Source: Apricaphanius iberus
Taxonomy: Eukaryota; Chordata; Actinopteri; Cyprinodontiformes; Aphaniidae
Assembly: GCA_028564705.1 (NCBI GenBank)
Contig: JAPXFQ010001133.1
Span: 744,001-808,000 of the forward strand
Reading direction: 5' to 3'
DNA: 64,000 nucleotides
A model generated the notes under the pieces. The model was not told the origin of the DNA. It was given only the letters and a program-made list of their open reading frames with translations, and made no database searches. Every line of letters begins with the position of its first letter. The stretch's first letter is position 1. Position numbers and translations under genes: made by a program. Shown here in pieces: positions 43,577-54,201 of the stretch.

Positions 43577-43835
43577 ACACATCGACTGTGGCTCAATGGT
43601 AGAGTAGTTGGCTTGCAATTGGAGGTAGGTTCGATTCCAGCTTCCTCACATGTCGATGTGCCCCTGAGCAAGGCACTTAACCCCACAAATTCTACATCGT
43701 CCTACCAAGCCATGTTGGCTTTCGGTGGGACCCATTCACGGTGAGTGTGAATGGGTGGATGTGGCTTTAATGTAAAGCGCTTTGAGTGGTCAGTATGACT
43801 AGAAAAGCGCTATATAAGTTCAGTCCGTTTACTTC
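43577..43835 (+). mobile_element. tRNA-derived SINE with L2-like tail
   Basis: The head carries an A-box TGGCTCAATGG (43589) and a perfect B-box GGTTCGATTCC (43628). The anticodon-loop region reads CTTGCAATT and most resembles tRNA-Cys(GCA). The body includes CCCTGAGCAAGGCACTTAAC and GTGAGTGTGAATGGGTGG. The tail, AAAGCGCTTTGAGTGGTC to AAGCGCTATATAAGTTCAG, is very like the L2 3' end (GTGCCTTGAGATGACATC, GCGCTATATAAATAAACTG). L2 machinery is therefore a likely mobiliser. RNA polymerase III transcription is expected from the boxes. Confidence 0.85.
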
Positions 43836-44194
43836 CTCTAATGATTGGCACTAATATCCGAAAACATCACTTTAGCTGAATAATGCACATTTGTAACGCA
43901 GCAATACCTTACTATGAAATGTACTCAAGCTATACATGCATAATTCAATATAAATACGGCGCTGTCTACTAACGTTTTACTGCTGAATGGCATGTACATC
44001 TTATAACCAGAATCTATAGGAGCCAAGGCAGAGATACGTCCTCCGTCAGACAACACAGATGTGTGTAACAACCACAACTCCCCTTAAACTATAAAATAAT
44101 TAACTTACACATCTGAAAGAAAACACACATATATTTCACAGACATATAAAAATTATTTTCCATGTTTTATTCAAGGTAATATGGTAAGTTGTGA

Positions 44195-44330
44195 GTGGTG
44201 GGGTGGCGCCCCAGCGCCCTCTCTTGGCCAGCTGCCACTGAACCCAGTGGTGCCCATTGGCAGCCTCACCTCTGTCAGTGCACCCCAGGGCAGCTGTGGC
44301 TTATTTAGGAGAATAGTCCTAAACCAAAGC
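44195..44330 (+). mobile_element. SINE body fragment
   Basis: GGCAGCCTCACCTCTGTCAG followed by CCCCAGGGCAGCTGTGGC is the central part of a common teleost tRNA-SINE whose tail resembles the preceding element. Both ends are missing. Confidence 0.5.
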
Positions 44331-45865
44331 AGACTATCACTCATATTCTTCATTCTTGAATATTTTTATATTGAATTACACAAATTCATTAGTGCAATAA
44401 CATTTCATTCCAACCTGACAAAACGACTATCCTTCCAGCAGATATGTGGTGTTTTTCTTAAGGTCAAGAAGTCGTCAAAGTGAGAGATAAGTTTGGCTCT
44501 GGGTTTCTCACTAATGATGATAGAAAACAAAATGACCCATCAGAGACTAAAACGGGAAAACCAGGTCACCAAGGGCTCATAATTGTGGTTGTTTGCAACA
44601 ATCATTTAGTAGAGGTTCAGGAAAACCACAACATGCCTTCAGGTCTTAATTTATTGTTAGCCGTTTGGAATTTCAGGCCACTTTATAAATGTCAAGTCAG
44701 AAAACAATAGAAAAAAAGCCAACATACAGCAACTCTTCTGTGAGCCTATTTATTGAAAACCTTCATGAATTCAATTTTGATTCATTTAAAAATCCAGAGG
44801 ATCGCAGCATTCAGTGACCCCTTGAGGTTTGAATGGAAACAAGGAGCAGTTCATAAAACTGAGAAAACCTTGGTGGATGAAGCAGTTAAGTGTCTGTGAA
44901 TGATGCTCAGATGATGCAGACCATACCTTCAGGGTGCAAACGGATCCGCTGTCCTCAGGGGATGACTAAACTGTCAGAGAATCCCCATTATGTATTATCA
45001 CAAGTCAGACAGCGAAATCTTCAAACCCAATGTCTGTGATGGGTTAAGAAAGCGCTGACAAGAGGGAGTGCAGCCCCCCCCCCCACACCTTCATTTGAGT
45101 CACTTTGAAAACTTAGCGGATCCACCTTTTAACAATCCTGTGGGGATGAATCAACCTTGTGCTCCTATCTTAGACGGTACAAGCGGCACACCTAGAATTA
45201 CAATGGGAGCACATCAAGGGACGGCCAAGCCTGACTGACAAGTTCCCCCCCTCCAGCCCCCTCTGCAGAAGCACAGGGCTTCCTTCATTTACATGTTGGG
45301 GTGGTGCTTGGACTGGTGGGGAGAGTTAATCAGGGCTTTCCACGGTGCCGTAGCAGGGGGGCTTCAATTTGTTCCTCACCTAACCACAGCACCCTTCCCC
45401 AGGAGGACTGGGGGTGAAATCCTCTCAGGCTGAAAGAAGGGCCTAACCTACCTTACCTCATGGGATGGGGGGGGGTTCTATCAGGACTGACTTAACTTCC
45501 ACCACCCAACACCCCCACGATTAAAATAGCTTTAATCATAAGGAGACAACTGCCCCACCCCTATTCAGCTCAAATTATCCCCCTCTGTCCACAGGGGGGC
45601 GCTACCTCTCTCCTCTCCATCAGGACAGATGGAGAGTGGGGAGTGGAATGCACCTCCACACATTCACCATGGAGCACATACCATTTACATCCTTAAAGAC
45701 AAATGTGTGCATTTATTATGTTCAGTTTTAGAGCTGTCAGTGCCCACTGCTGAGAGCCGCCCTGTACAACTTCTCTTTCGCGGGTCGACTAGTGAAAGTA
45801 CGGACTGAGTCTCGCCTTATGGCAGTACATAGTATAAATACACCCAAGATTTTGAGACTTACGCC
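44331..45865. other. Unassigned sequence
   Basis: No gene recognised. It includes a C-run of 13 (45075-45087), a G-run near 45468 and CT-rich stretches. 45729-45865 leads to a small ORF with a TATA-like AGTATAAATAC at 45831. Confidence 0.35.
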
Positions 45866-45967
45866 ATGGAATATCCACCAAAGAAAGCAAAGAAGACACA
45901 ATCAGAAGAAGCAAGGAAAAGAAAAAGAGGAAGTAATAGAAAAAGAGCAGCCCAGGTCCTAAGCTGA
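45866..45967 (+). CDS. Small Lys/Arg-rich ORF (33 aa), uncertain
   Basis: The ATG sits in a good Kozak context (GCCATGG). The frame encodes MEYPPKKAKKTQSEEARKRK and further basic residues, with a bipartite nuclear-signal-like PPKKAKK, before a stop at 45967. AGTATAAATACA lies about 30 bp upstream. Basic N-termini of this type begin several transposon-encoded DNA-binding proteins, and the ORF lies next to a decayed DNA transposon (46014 on). It may equally be a chance ORF. Confidence 0.3.
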   Translation: MEYPPKKAKKTQSEEARKRKRGSNRKRAAQVLS

Positions 45968-46013
45968 ATGCTACTGAATTAGCCTAGCTAGCACGTCCCC
46001 CACAGGGTGCAAT

Positions 46014-46797
46014 GCGGGCGTCAATCACACCTGATAGTCCGGTGGATTTGGTTCGATTGGGAACCAAAACTGCAGCATTGTTGCTGTTTTTAGCTGCTGT
46101 GGGTCACATTCACATTGGCTTTGTATTATCAGAAAGTCCAGAGCTTTGAGCAACAATTTTACCTCTCCGCCTGTGGTGGCGCTGTTGTAGAGCTGTACTT
46201 CCTCCTGCTGCAGGGGAACTTCCTGTACAGTGAAATGTAAACCAACATGGAGAACAAGCAGATTGCAGAAGTTTTTGGATCGATCTGTTGTGTTTGGTAA
46301 ACGTACCAGATAAATACTGCTGCTGTATCTCAGGATGAACTTAGAATGTTCGGAGAATTATGGAGAATGTTGTTTTTTATACAAGACAGCTGAGACGGCT
46401 CCATATAAGGCATTGTGCAATAGGAAGGACCGCGTGAATACAACTTCCAGCACAGATGTTCTCCTTATACAGACAGAGCGAGGTATGTACAACATCCAGC
46501 ATTTATCTCTCCAGCATTAGTGGTTGTTTAGGTCATATTTACCCAGGATGCCCTGTACAATAGTCCACTTCCTGCTTTTGATACGACCCCGGTCCGTTTA
46601 TCATTCACACATACAATCAAACTGAAGCAGAGTTTACCGATACCAGCGTTTTTAGGCGGACTAAAGTTATTTTGTTTGGTCTGAATCAGAGTTCGATCGC
46701 CTACTCACATCTCACCAAACGAACTAGACTTTCTGGGCAAAAGAACCAACATTTGTTTCAAGTGGACTAAGCAGGGCTGGTTTGAATGCTCCCTTAG
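46014..46797. mobile_element. Degraded DNA transposon with TTCACACC-type ends
   Basis: The left end GGGCGTCAATCACACCTG with TAGTCC and the inverse of the right end, GGGAGCATTCAAACCAG with TTAGTCC, align imperfectly. The interior contains GGTCCGTTTATCATTCACAC and GGTTCGATTGGGAACC, phrases typical of teleost TWA-type MITEs. It contains a 61-codon frame (46335-46520) with no domain. Boundaries are approximate. Confidence 0.4.
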
Positions 46798-47365
46798 ACT
46801 GGAGGGGTAGAATTTCTGGCTCTGTCTGAGGACCACTGAGGGCTGGTTTTGGTCGTAGGTGCTATAAAAAGGCCTTTGAGAAGAACGTCATACTGCGCAG
46901 CCACCGTTTTTCATCATGACAAAAGTAAAGGTTTAGGACAGCTGTAATTGCACCTTATGATCCAGGCATTAGGCCATGTACATACGAAGCCATTTTTGTC
47001 GTTGTTTTGCTTTTATGCATATTCTCCAGTACGTAGGGGGCAGTAGTTCCCCTAAATCCTATCCGCTCAGAGTAACCTTCTAACTTCTACATACAGCAGA
47101 AATTGAGCTGGTAGAAACAAGCTAGCAAAAAGTGCTAGAGCATTTTTGTAGAGGACAGTGACTTTTTGATACTTAAAACTCTGATTACATCTGTCCACAA
47201 GCAAACGCTTCAAGCGGAAAGAACGTACATTTTTACTTTAGCTAGAGTTTTTAGAAGAATCGTTTTTGGTGCTGTATATCTGCGTTTTAATGTGGATAAA
47301 AGGCCAAATCATAGAAAAACATCTCCATTTTGTGAGATACCAGGCTCTGTGTGGATAGGGCATTA
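46798..47365. other. Unassigned sequence
   Basis: No gene. One frame of 79 codons (47166-47405) has no domain and runs into the next repeat. Confidence 0.35.
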
Positions 47366-47690
47366 CATCAGGGGGTCCCAAACTCCGCAGTCCTGCAACT
47401 TTTAGAAATGTCTCAGTTTCAACACACCTAAATCAACAGGACAGTAGCCCTCGAGAGCTGGGGTTTGAGATCACTACATTACATGCTTTGTTCTGCAGTA
47501 GAGCAGTCATTTGGTGCCCTCCCAGGTTTAGAGGTGTATCTGTTCCAACACAGCCCAACTACTCTCTCAGCATGTTGAAGTTCTGTGGAAGAGCCTTCAT
47601 TATAATTAGGTGTGTTAAACCAGGGACAGAACCAACACATGCAGAAAACCAGTCCTGCAGGACTCATTTTGAATACTAGTGTTCTACAGG
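47366..47690. mobile_element. Decayed hAT-type MITE
   Basis: AGGGGGTCCCAAACTCCGCA, then GTCCTGCAACTTTTAGAAAT, CAACACACCTAAATCAAC, CCCTCGAGAGCTGGGGTTTG and, further on, AGTCCTGCAGGACT. These are the recurring modules of a common teleost foldback family whose arms carry TCCTCGAGGACC and GTGTCC(C)TGCTCCAACACACC. Here the modules are rearranged and partial. The assignment is from recalled consensus. Confidence 0.5.
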
Positions 47691-50316
47691 AACAGGCATT
47701 GGTACCAGTTACTGTGTCGTCCTTGATTTCTGTTACAAATCTTTTCTTAATATTATTTTTGTTAACCTACTCTAATTATATCTTAGTTTTAAGAAACATT
47801 TTATGGTTTACATTATGCCATTTAAAATAAAAATAAATAAATGTTTTCTTGTCTACCACTGCTGAGCCACGGTTTGGATCTCTGCTCCCCTGCAGAGACA
47901 CAGAGCAGCAGAAGCATCAGGCAGACCTTCCCTTATTTCCACAAACTGTTATCAGTGGATTCCACAGAGGAGGGGCTGTTTGATTTATGTTACCTTGGAT
48001 AATAAAGTACAGTATCACCAACATGCATAAAGCGCTCCCCAAGCGTCACCTCTGTCTCCTTGATTAATGCCGATTTAATTAGGCAGTGTGCTAATTAAGC
48101 AATAAATAATGACAAGGTGTGCATTTATGCAGAGATAATGGAAACCCCTGAGAAGTCACCCAATCGGATAATTTCTTTGGACAATAGAGTGAGACGAACA
48201 TGTTTGACCATTGTTATGTGCTACATTAACCATGTGTGATAATCATCATGTATATTTACCCTAAATGAACTGAATTATTAGAATCCTTGTCATTAAAGGC
48301 CCTAATAAAATGTGCAGAAAGACAGGAGAATGTTGAGCTAAATAGCAGCTTAAGATCTCAGATATATTAATATCATCTGAAATCTGACATCTGAAGGAGC
48401 CATTAATCAAAACACTCTCTACTGTCTTAAATTCCACAACCACACAGCAAAAATGACAAATTTCCTCCCAGTTTGCGTCAGCAGTAGCCCTGGCCACCAA
48501 TCTCCTCATCATGCAGTGGCGCACCTATTTTCCTGTGAATATGCTGGTTTGTTGGTGTCAAACGTCCTCATGGACGGACTTCCTGATGTGTGTGTAAGAC
48601 GAGCGGTATTTACACTGATTAATGGTCGCCAGCTTCAGGCAGGCTGCCAGCCGCTTGCTCTACAGACAGCACTGACAAATAAATCTATCAATCATGGGAG
48701 GGATTTTGTGAGCGCCAGTCATCAGGCAGAGCTGCAGCCTAAACACTTTGCTGTAAGCAGAAGTTACACTGTTAGCGTACAGTTAACGCAACACTTTGAC
48801 CTCCCTAGCTGAGGGAATGCTGATTATGCTCTTTGCTTCATCTGGAAGTTACATGCAGGCTGGAGAATAGTGATGTATGAAAACATATCTGTTAAATAAT
48901 GTCCTCATCTTTCATGTATTTAGGGTTTCCCTCCCAGCAGACTCTAAGATCCTGCTGGTCAGTAGTTCTCTACTTCCTAAAGGCTTTTTGGACTTTTACT
49001 GCAGCATTTCAGAAATTAGACATACAGCTGAATTATTCCACCCACTTTGTGGAATTCATTAGTGGAACTGGCCCCCTGTATGACGTTGCCACACCCATGC
49101 TTGACACTTGGAACAGTTAGGTTGTGACGGTCTCAACTGGAGTCATCTAAATGTTCCTCTTGTCTCTGTGGCCACAGAGTTCAGTCTGTTTTGTCTGACT
49201 TGTCATTTAAAACAGCCCAACTTTGACTAAACCAACAATAAAACTTTCCCCCAAGCATTCAGAATGCCCATGTTGGCAGCTTCATATTTCAGCTGAGCTT
49301 CAACGTGCCTATTTGGACCTAAACTCAACCCCATGTATGTGTTCTCTTGAACCTATTTGGAGTCATTTACTATCAATTATAGCAAAAACGAGTAAAATAT
49401 AATAAGACATAAGCACTGAAGAAAATAACACTTAAAACTGCTAATGTCAGGTGTGTCATTTCAGATGCAAATTTAGTTTGGTGTGCTCCTGGTTGTTGAA
49501 TGGAGCTGATCATCATGGTGAGAGGTAATTAAAGTAGGTTTAGGGTTAGAGGTCTCAACCTGAAATCAGCTATTCTGCTTTATGGAAAATAGTCTATAAA
49601 TGGAGGACATGGGAAACATCTGGTGCACTGCCCAGGTGTGGCTGACTGAGCAAGTTCAGTCTGAAAGTACCTACACTAGTCTACAATCATCATTCCAAAT
49701 AATTTTATGTAAAATTTATTCAGATGTCTGAGTACTTGGTCAAGGTGTGCTTTAAAAAGGTCTGAATTAAAACCCAAACCAAGTTCTAGAGGCAGAGAGC
49801 AGGAAGCTAGTTTGGAAAATCAGATATGTGGGAAAAATAGAGCAAGATTATGAACCATCCATAATTGTTAAAGTAGCTCTCTATTGAACATTTCTATTGT
49901 TAAGTGTTTTTAAGACGCAATTAATGACTTTTGATCATAGTAATTCCGTTTTTGACCTTGTAACCAAAATGAAACAATAAAAACCTTCATTAGGCTAGGC
50001 TGTGGAATTAAACCAATCCTGCCTTTAACACACAAACAACACTGTTGTCTTAAGCTGAGTTCTTAGACTTGTAAGACTGTATTTATTCACTAGAGCATAT
50101 TTACTGTATGTACAGTCTGAGCATTACTAAGAAAAGACATCAATCGCTGTCCTCGGTCCTCGTGGGTCCAGGAGCTGCAGCATTAACAGCATGGCTGCCT
50201 GTTGCAGAACAAGCCCCTGGTTGCTTTCAACCATCTGTGACCGGAAACAAAGACAGTTATCACATTAAGACACTAGAGAGGGCGAGAGGAGCTGTGGAGC
50301 TAGCTGCTATGCAAAC
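47691..50316. other. Unassigned; candidate conserved non-coding elements
   Basis: No gene. 48040-48240 (TTGATTAATGCCGATTTAAT, then GCTAATTAAGCAATAAATAA) and 48470-48760 (AAATCTATCAATCATGGGAG) are balanced, non-repetitive and rich in homeodomain/Pbx-type words. 50108-50316 precedes the short ORF below and has a 5'-exon-like look without proof. Confidence 0.35.
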
Positions 50317-50469
50317 ATGGGCGAGGTTAAGGAACATGCAATGCTGTTTAACGAAAGATTTGGCAGGAAAATTCAGCCGGACGATAACTCATATCCAGAG
50401 ATTGTCAAGATGTTCATCACAATGGATGGATGCATGGAGTGGGTAAAGTATACTTTTACTCTATTATAA
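50317..50469 (+). CDS. Candidate first coding exon or short ORF (50 aa)
   Basis: ATG in the context AAACATGG opens a frame MGEVKEHAMLFNERFGRKIQ continuing PDDNSYPEIVKMFITMDGCM. At GAGTGG|GTAAAG (50443) there is a plausible splice donor, after which the frame adds a few residues and stops. The amino-acid composition is globular (charged, aromatic, no low complexity), unlike most frames in this window. I do not recognise the family. It could be an exon of a host gene, a transposon exon, or chance. Confidence 0.3.
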   Translation: MGEVKEHAMLFNERFGRKIQPDDNSYPEIVKMFITMDGCMEWVKYTFTLL

Positions 50470-53198
50470 ATCATCTTTGGAATTATAAATCCTTCTCCCT
50501 TATACAGATCTTGAAAATTCATTCAATTCCAAACCTTTACTGACTTTTCCAGGCTACATAGAAACAGTTGGTTGTATAATCAGGGGTTCCTAAGTAGCTA
50601 TGGTTCCTAAAGGCTATTTTTTTAAACACAGTGAGTCCGAATGTGTCCTCTATAAACCAATAAAATTATTTCTGCCTCCATCAGAGAATGTAAATCAGTA
50701 GTAGAGGGGATGGCATTCAGTCCCTCGAGGAAGTCATAGTAAGTAACGCTAAAAGAAAACCTAATAAGATCCTACAGAACATTGGGAAAAATGATGATTA
50801 TCTTTAATCACTAACCTGCCTCAAGTGGGGCCGCTGCATTATCCCACTACCTTCATTCCTTATCAAAAATATCCATCACACACAAAGCTGGGCCGATGAA
50901 AAGGCGATGGGAGCGGAATGCCAATGGCCTCATTACTTGTTTCTGCACATTGTAACTGGAAATTGCTTCTTTCAGGTTTTGTTTGCTCAAGCAATTACAA
51001 TAAACTCTCGGCTTGACACGTTGTTTGCACAGATGTAGGGTATTAATAAACATGAGCTCTAATCTGAATTATTGAACTGCTCGACGTAATCCGCCCCAAA
51101 AATAACCCAAAAAAGGATTTGGAGTCCAGGATGAATTGAGGGGACAGGAGAACTCTTGGATCTTTTGGCCCTACAGAGCTTTAATGGCCTGAGAGTTCAT
51201 CTAACTAAAGGTAGGAGCTGGCTCAGCAGGTTTTCCCAAGCTGGTTTCAACCTGACCCAGTAACTAACACAACACAAGAGACACTGAAGTCTGCAGATAT
51301 GTATCAACAAGAGGTGAACGTGTGAAAAGCCAGGAGTCCACTGTATGTGGAAGCAGGACGAGCTGATGGGAATTTATAGTTTTTAGAGACTTTGGGACCT
51401 TTAAATGTAACATCTAAGGGAGAGAAAGAGGTTTTAGTGCAATACACACATTTTAGCAATACATTCTCGTACTAATGTCACAACAGAAAGGATTTTCTGC
51501 ATTTTAAACTGTTATAAATGTATGGAACAAATTTACTGAAAGAGCAAAATCTGCTAATCTTTTCCTTCCCTTAAAATGTCCTCACTAAAAAATGCCAGGG
51601 AGCAGCCTTCCCAGCCAGGTGGGAATATCTACAAGAAGAATGCAGGAATAGCTTTTTTTTTTTTTTGGAAGAATCTTAAGATGTTCAAAAGGCAGAGCTG
51701 GGGAGGGGGGGGGTTGCTTGGCCATTCTAGAGAATCAAAAAGACTACGTGGACTTTGATCACCTGCATCTCATTCAATGCAAAATTACTGTGCCGGTCCT
51801 CAGCTCCCCATCATGGGAGGAAGATGGAAGCTTATTATATTGTACACAGAGGCAGGCGGCGATATGAAAGGGGTCTTTTGTCAGTTCTTTGATTACAGTA
51901 AAGTCATTGTGACTGTTAAAGCAGACTAGCAGCGATTATGAGGGCTGGAGTGGTGCTGACAGAGTGTAGGAAGGATACCGACAGATAGACAGGGACGGAG
52001 AGACCAAACGCATCCCAGCATTTCGTCTGCAAACAACCAGAACTGTAGACTCTGACTGGGGATTGGTCTCTAAACGCTGGATTTGTAATCTTTGATTCCA
52101 GCAACCAGGCACATTTAAGGCTTGGCATGTTGAGTCGCTCCTGTAAGAAATCTTAACAAAGAGTGTGACCCATCGCTCTGTTGCAGCATGTTCAAAGCAA
52201 AGCTTATTGTGCGAGCATTCACTGAATGCGTGTTTGCATGCATGCATATTAGCATATCAGTGTTTGCCCCAGAAGTTACTGCAAAGCGCCCGTTCTGTCC
52301 TCGGGGAGAGCTGCTTGGCAAACACCTCGGAGTAAACAAGACAAGCAGTGACAATATGCTAATGGGCTCGATTCATTATCCCCTTTCCTCCAAACAAGCT
52401 CCGCCTCACAGAAGATGCTTCAGATCTCCAACATCTCCATCAGGATCCAACGCTGCTGCCAACATCGCCTGATTAATATCTCATCAAGCGCCGCAATTTC
52501 TCCCTACGAGTGGACCATCACTCATACTACCATCAGACTGCGTTCAGTCTTTTAAAAGTGCAAACTTAAAGTGGGCTGAGATAAAGTTGTATTGTAGAGA
52601 TGAATGTACAGACGAGTCAAGGAGATTAATTGTTGCAGCAACCTCGACAGTTGTTGGACTTTTCTCCCAGTTTTCAGTGTTCGGTTGCATGCTTTGGGTC
52701 AATAAACAGCCCGATGAACAAGTTGCAGGGATAGAATTGCAATAAAGCTCCTGCTTAATTGAATCGGACAATGGATTGGCTTTATTAACTCTGCAAATAT
52801 TTACTTTGTTGCCGGTGACCTGAACTCATTACTCTCATATGGATTTCCTCCTCCTCCACATTTACTGCTTTGAGTTATTCACCAGGCTGCTTTGCATTGT
52901 TCACAATTATTTCCAGAAGCAACACAACAGCAAAGGAAGACCTCTTAATGATGCAAAGGGAAAACACAGATATTGTGGAAGGAAACCAAGATGTATTGAT
53001 TTACTAGCAGGAAAATAAAGAGTGAAAGCTCATGTGTACACAAAGTGTGACTAAGCTACTGCCGAGAGATGTTTGCACTTTACAAGCAAATTAGCCCCAA
53101 AAATGTCAATAAAGATCACATTTACATGAATAAAATAGTCACATTTCAGACGAAAAATACTTAATTACATGCACTGCAACTATGAATGAGAAAAAGCT
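50470..53198. other. Unassigned; candidate conserved non-coding elements
   Basis: No gene recognised. 50810-51070 and 52110-52560 are long, balanced, low-repeat stretches with words such as GCATGCATATTAGCATATCA and CAAGCAATTACAATAAA that look constrained rather than decayed. 51652-51666 is a T run of 15 and 51703-51712 a G run. Several frames of 60-100 codons overlap these on both strands, as is usual for such DNA. Confidence 0.3.
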
Positions 53199-53202
53199 TT
53201 AA

Positions 53203-54197
53203 AGATGAAGTTCATTTTTCCAACCCAGGACCTCATTTCTAGCATGCATTATGTTCATTTACTCACCCAGACCAGTTCAGAGTGTTTTGGAAACATGCAA
53301 AAACGAACCGTGATGATGTCTGCAGTAGTTCTGTCTAACTGACCTCCGTAGAGCACAGAGAGAAAGTCCTGCTCAGACTACAGCTGGTATGGAGCACAGC
53401 AGTGATAACACTGAAATTGCTGGCTGGTGTAAGTTTCCTGTTTGCATTTGCATGTTTCCAAATTACACAAAGAAAATGACCAAGTAGAATAATAGAATAG
53501 TATAGAATAATCCTTTAATAGTCCCACCAGGGGAAATTTGGTCGAAAACAGCAGCCAAAGAAACAACAAATATACAACTTATGTAACAGAAGAGAAAAAT
53601 ATAGACAAAAAAATACAATAATACACAGAATATGTACATCAACACAGAATATGTACATAAGGTGGAAATAATGTGAAAATTATAGCGGTGTGGTTGTTTA
53701 GTGCAAATGTAAGATACAGTGCAGGTGTAAAATATTTATATTTGTTGGGAGCAGTTTTGGTTGTACAGTCTGAGTAGTAGGCTAAGTTCAGCTTCCGCAG
53801 GCTTACTGTCAGTCCTATTCAGTCCTGCTGAGACTACAACTGGCTGCAACGTCACTGAAGTCACCAGTTGGTGTAAATTGGATTAAAATCCTGTAAAACA
53901 CCCTGAAGACAATAATAAATTCCCTAGAAGATGCTCTGAACTCCCAGGGGAATAGAGCTAGTGATTGATTACCAAATATGGTGAAATGAAGCAGTTTAGT
54001 GGCAGATAATTCCTTATTTAGAGGCTGACCTTTAGCTGCCCCATTAACTCCCATTATATAGATATATGCTGATCACCAATGGATCTAAACTTCTCCTGAA
54101 GGACTCCTAGTGGCTCCTAACTGGTCTGGGTGAGTAAATGAATATAATGATGCTAGAAATAAGGTCCTGGATGAAAAAATAAAAATGAACCTCCCCT
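53203..54197. mobile_element. TTAA-flanked DNA transposon with ~80-bp inverted repeats
   Basis: TTAA lies at 53199-53202 and 54198-54201. The arms AGATGAAGTTCATTTTT and (inverted) AGGGGAGGTTCATTTTT continue through CCAGGACCT, ATTTCTAGCAT and TTCATTTACTCACCCAGACC, about 80 bp in all. The interior is non-coding and is itself interrupted by a retroposon tail at 53480-53800. A partial sibling lies at 42240. A Kolobok- or piggyBac-type transposase is implied by the TTAA site. None is encoded here. Confidence 0.85.
53480..53800 (-). mobile_element. Retroposon 3' end with TAGAA tail
   Basis: Starts with AATAGAATAGTATAGAATAA, then TCCTTTAATAGTCCCACCAG and GGGGAAATTTGG. In reverse this is the 3' end and 3' UTR of a common teleost LINE. 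It extends to about 53800 (GGAGCAGTTTTGGTTGTACA). It lies inside the TTAA element. No reverse transcriptase part was seen. Confidence 0.6.
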
Positions 54198-54201
54198 TTA
54201 A

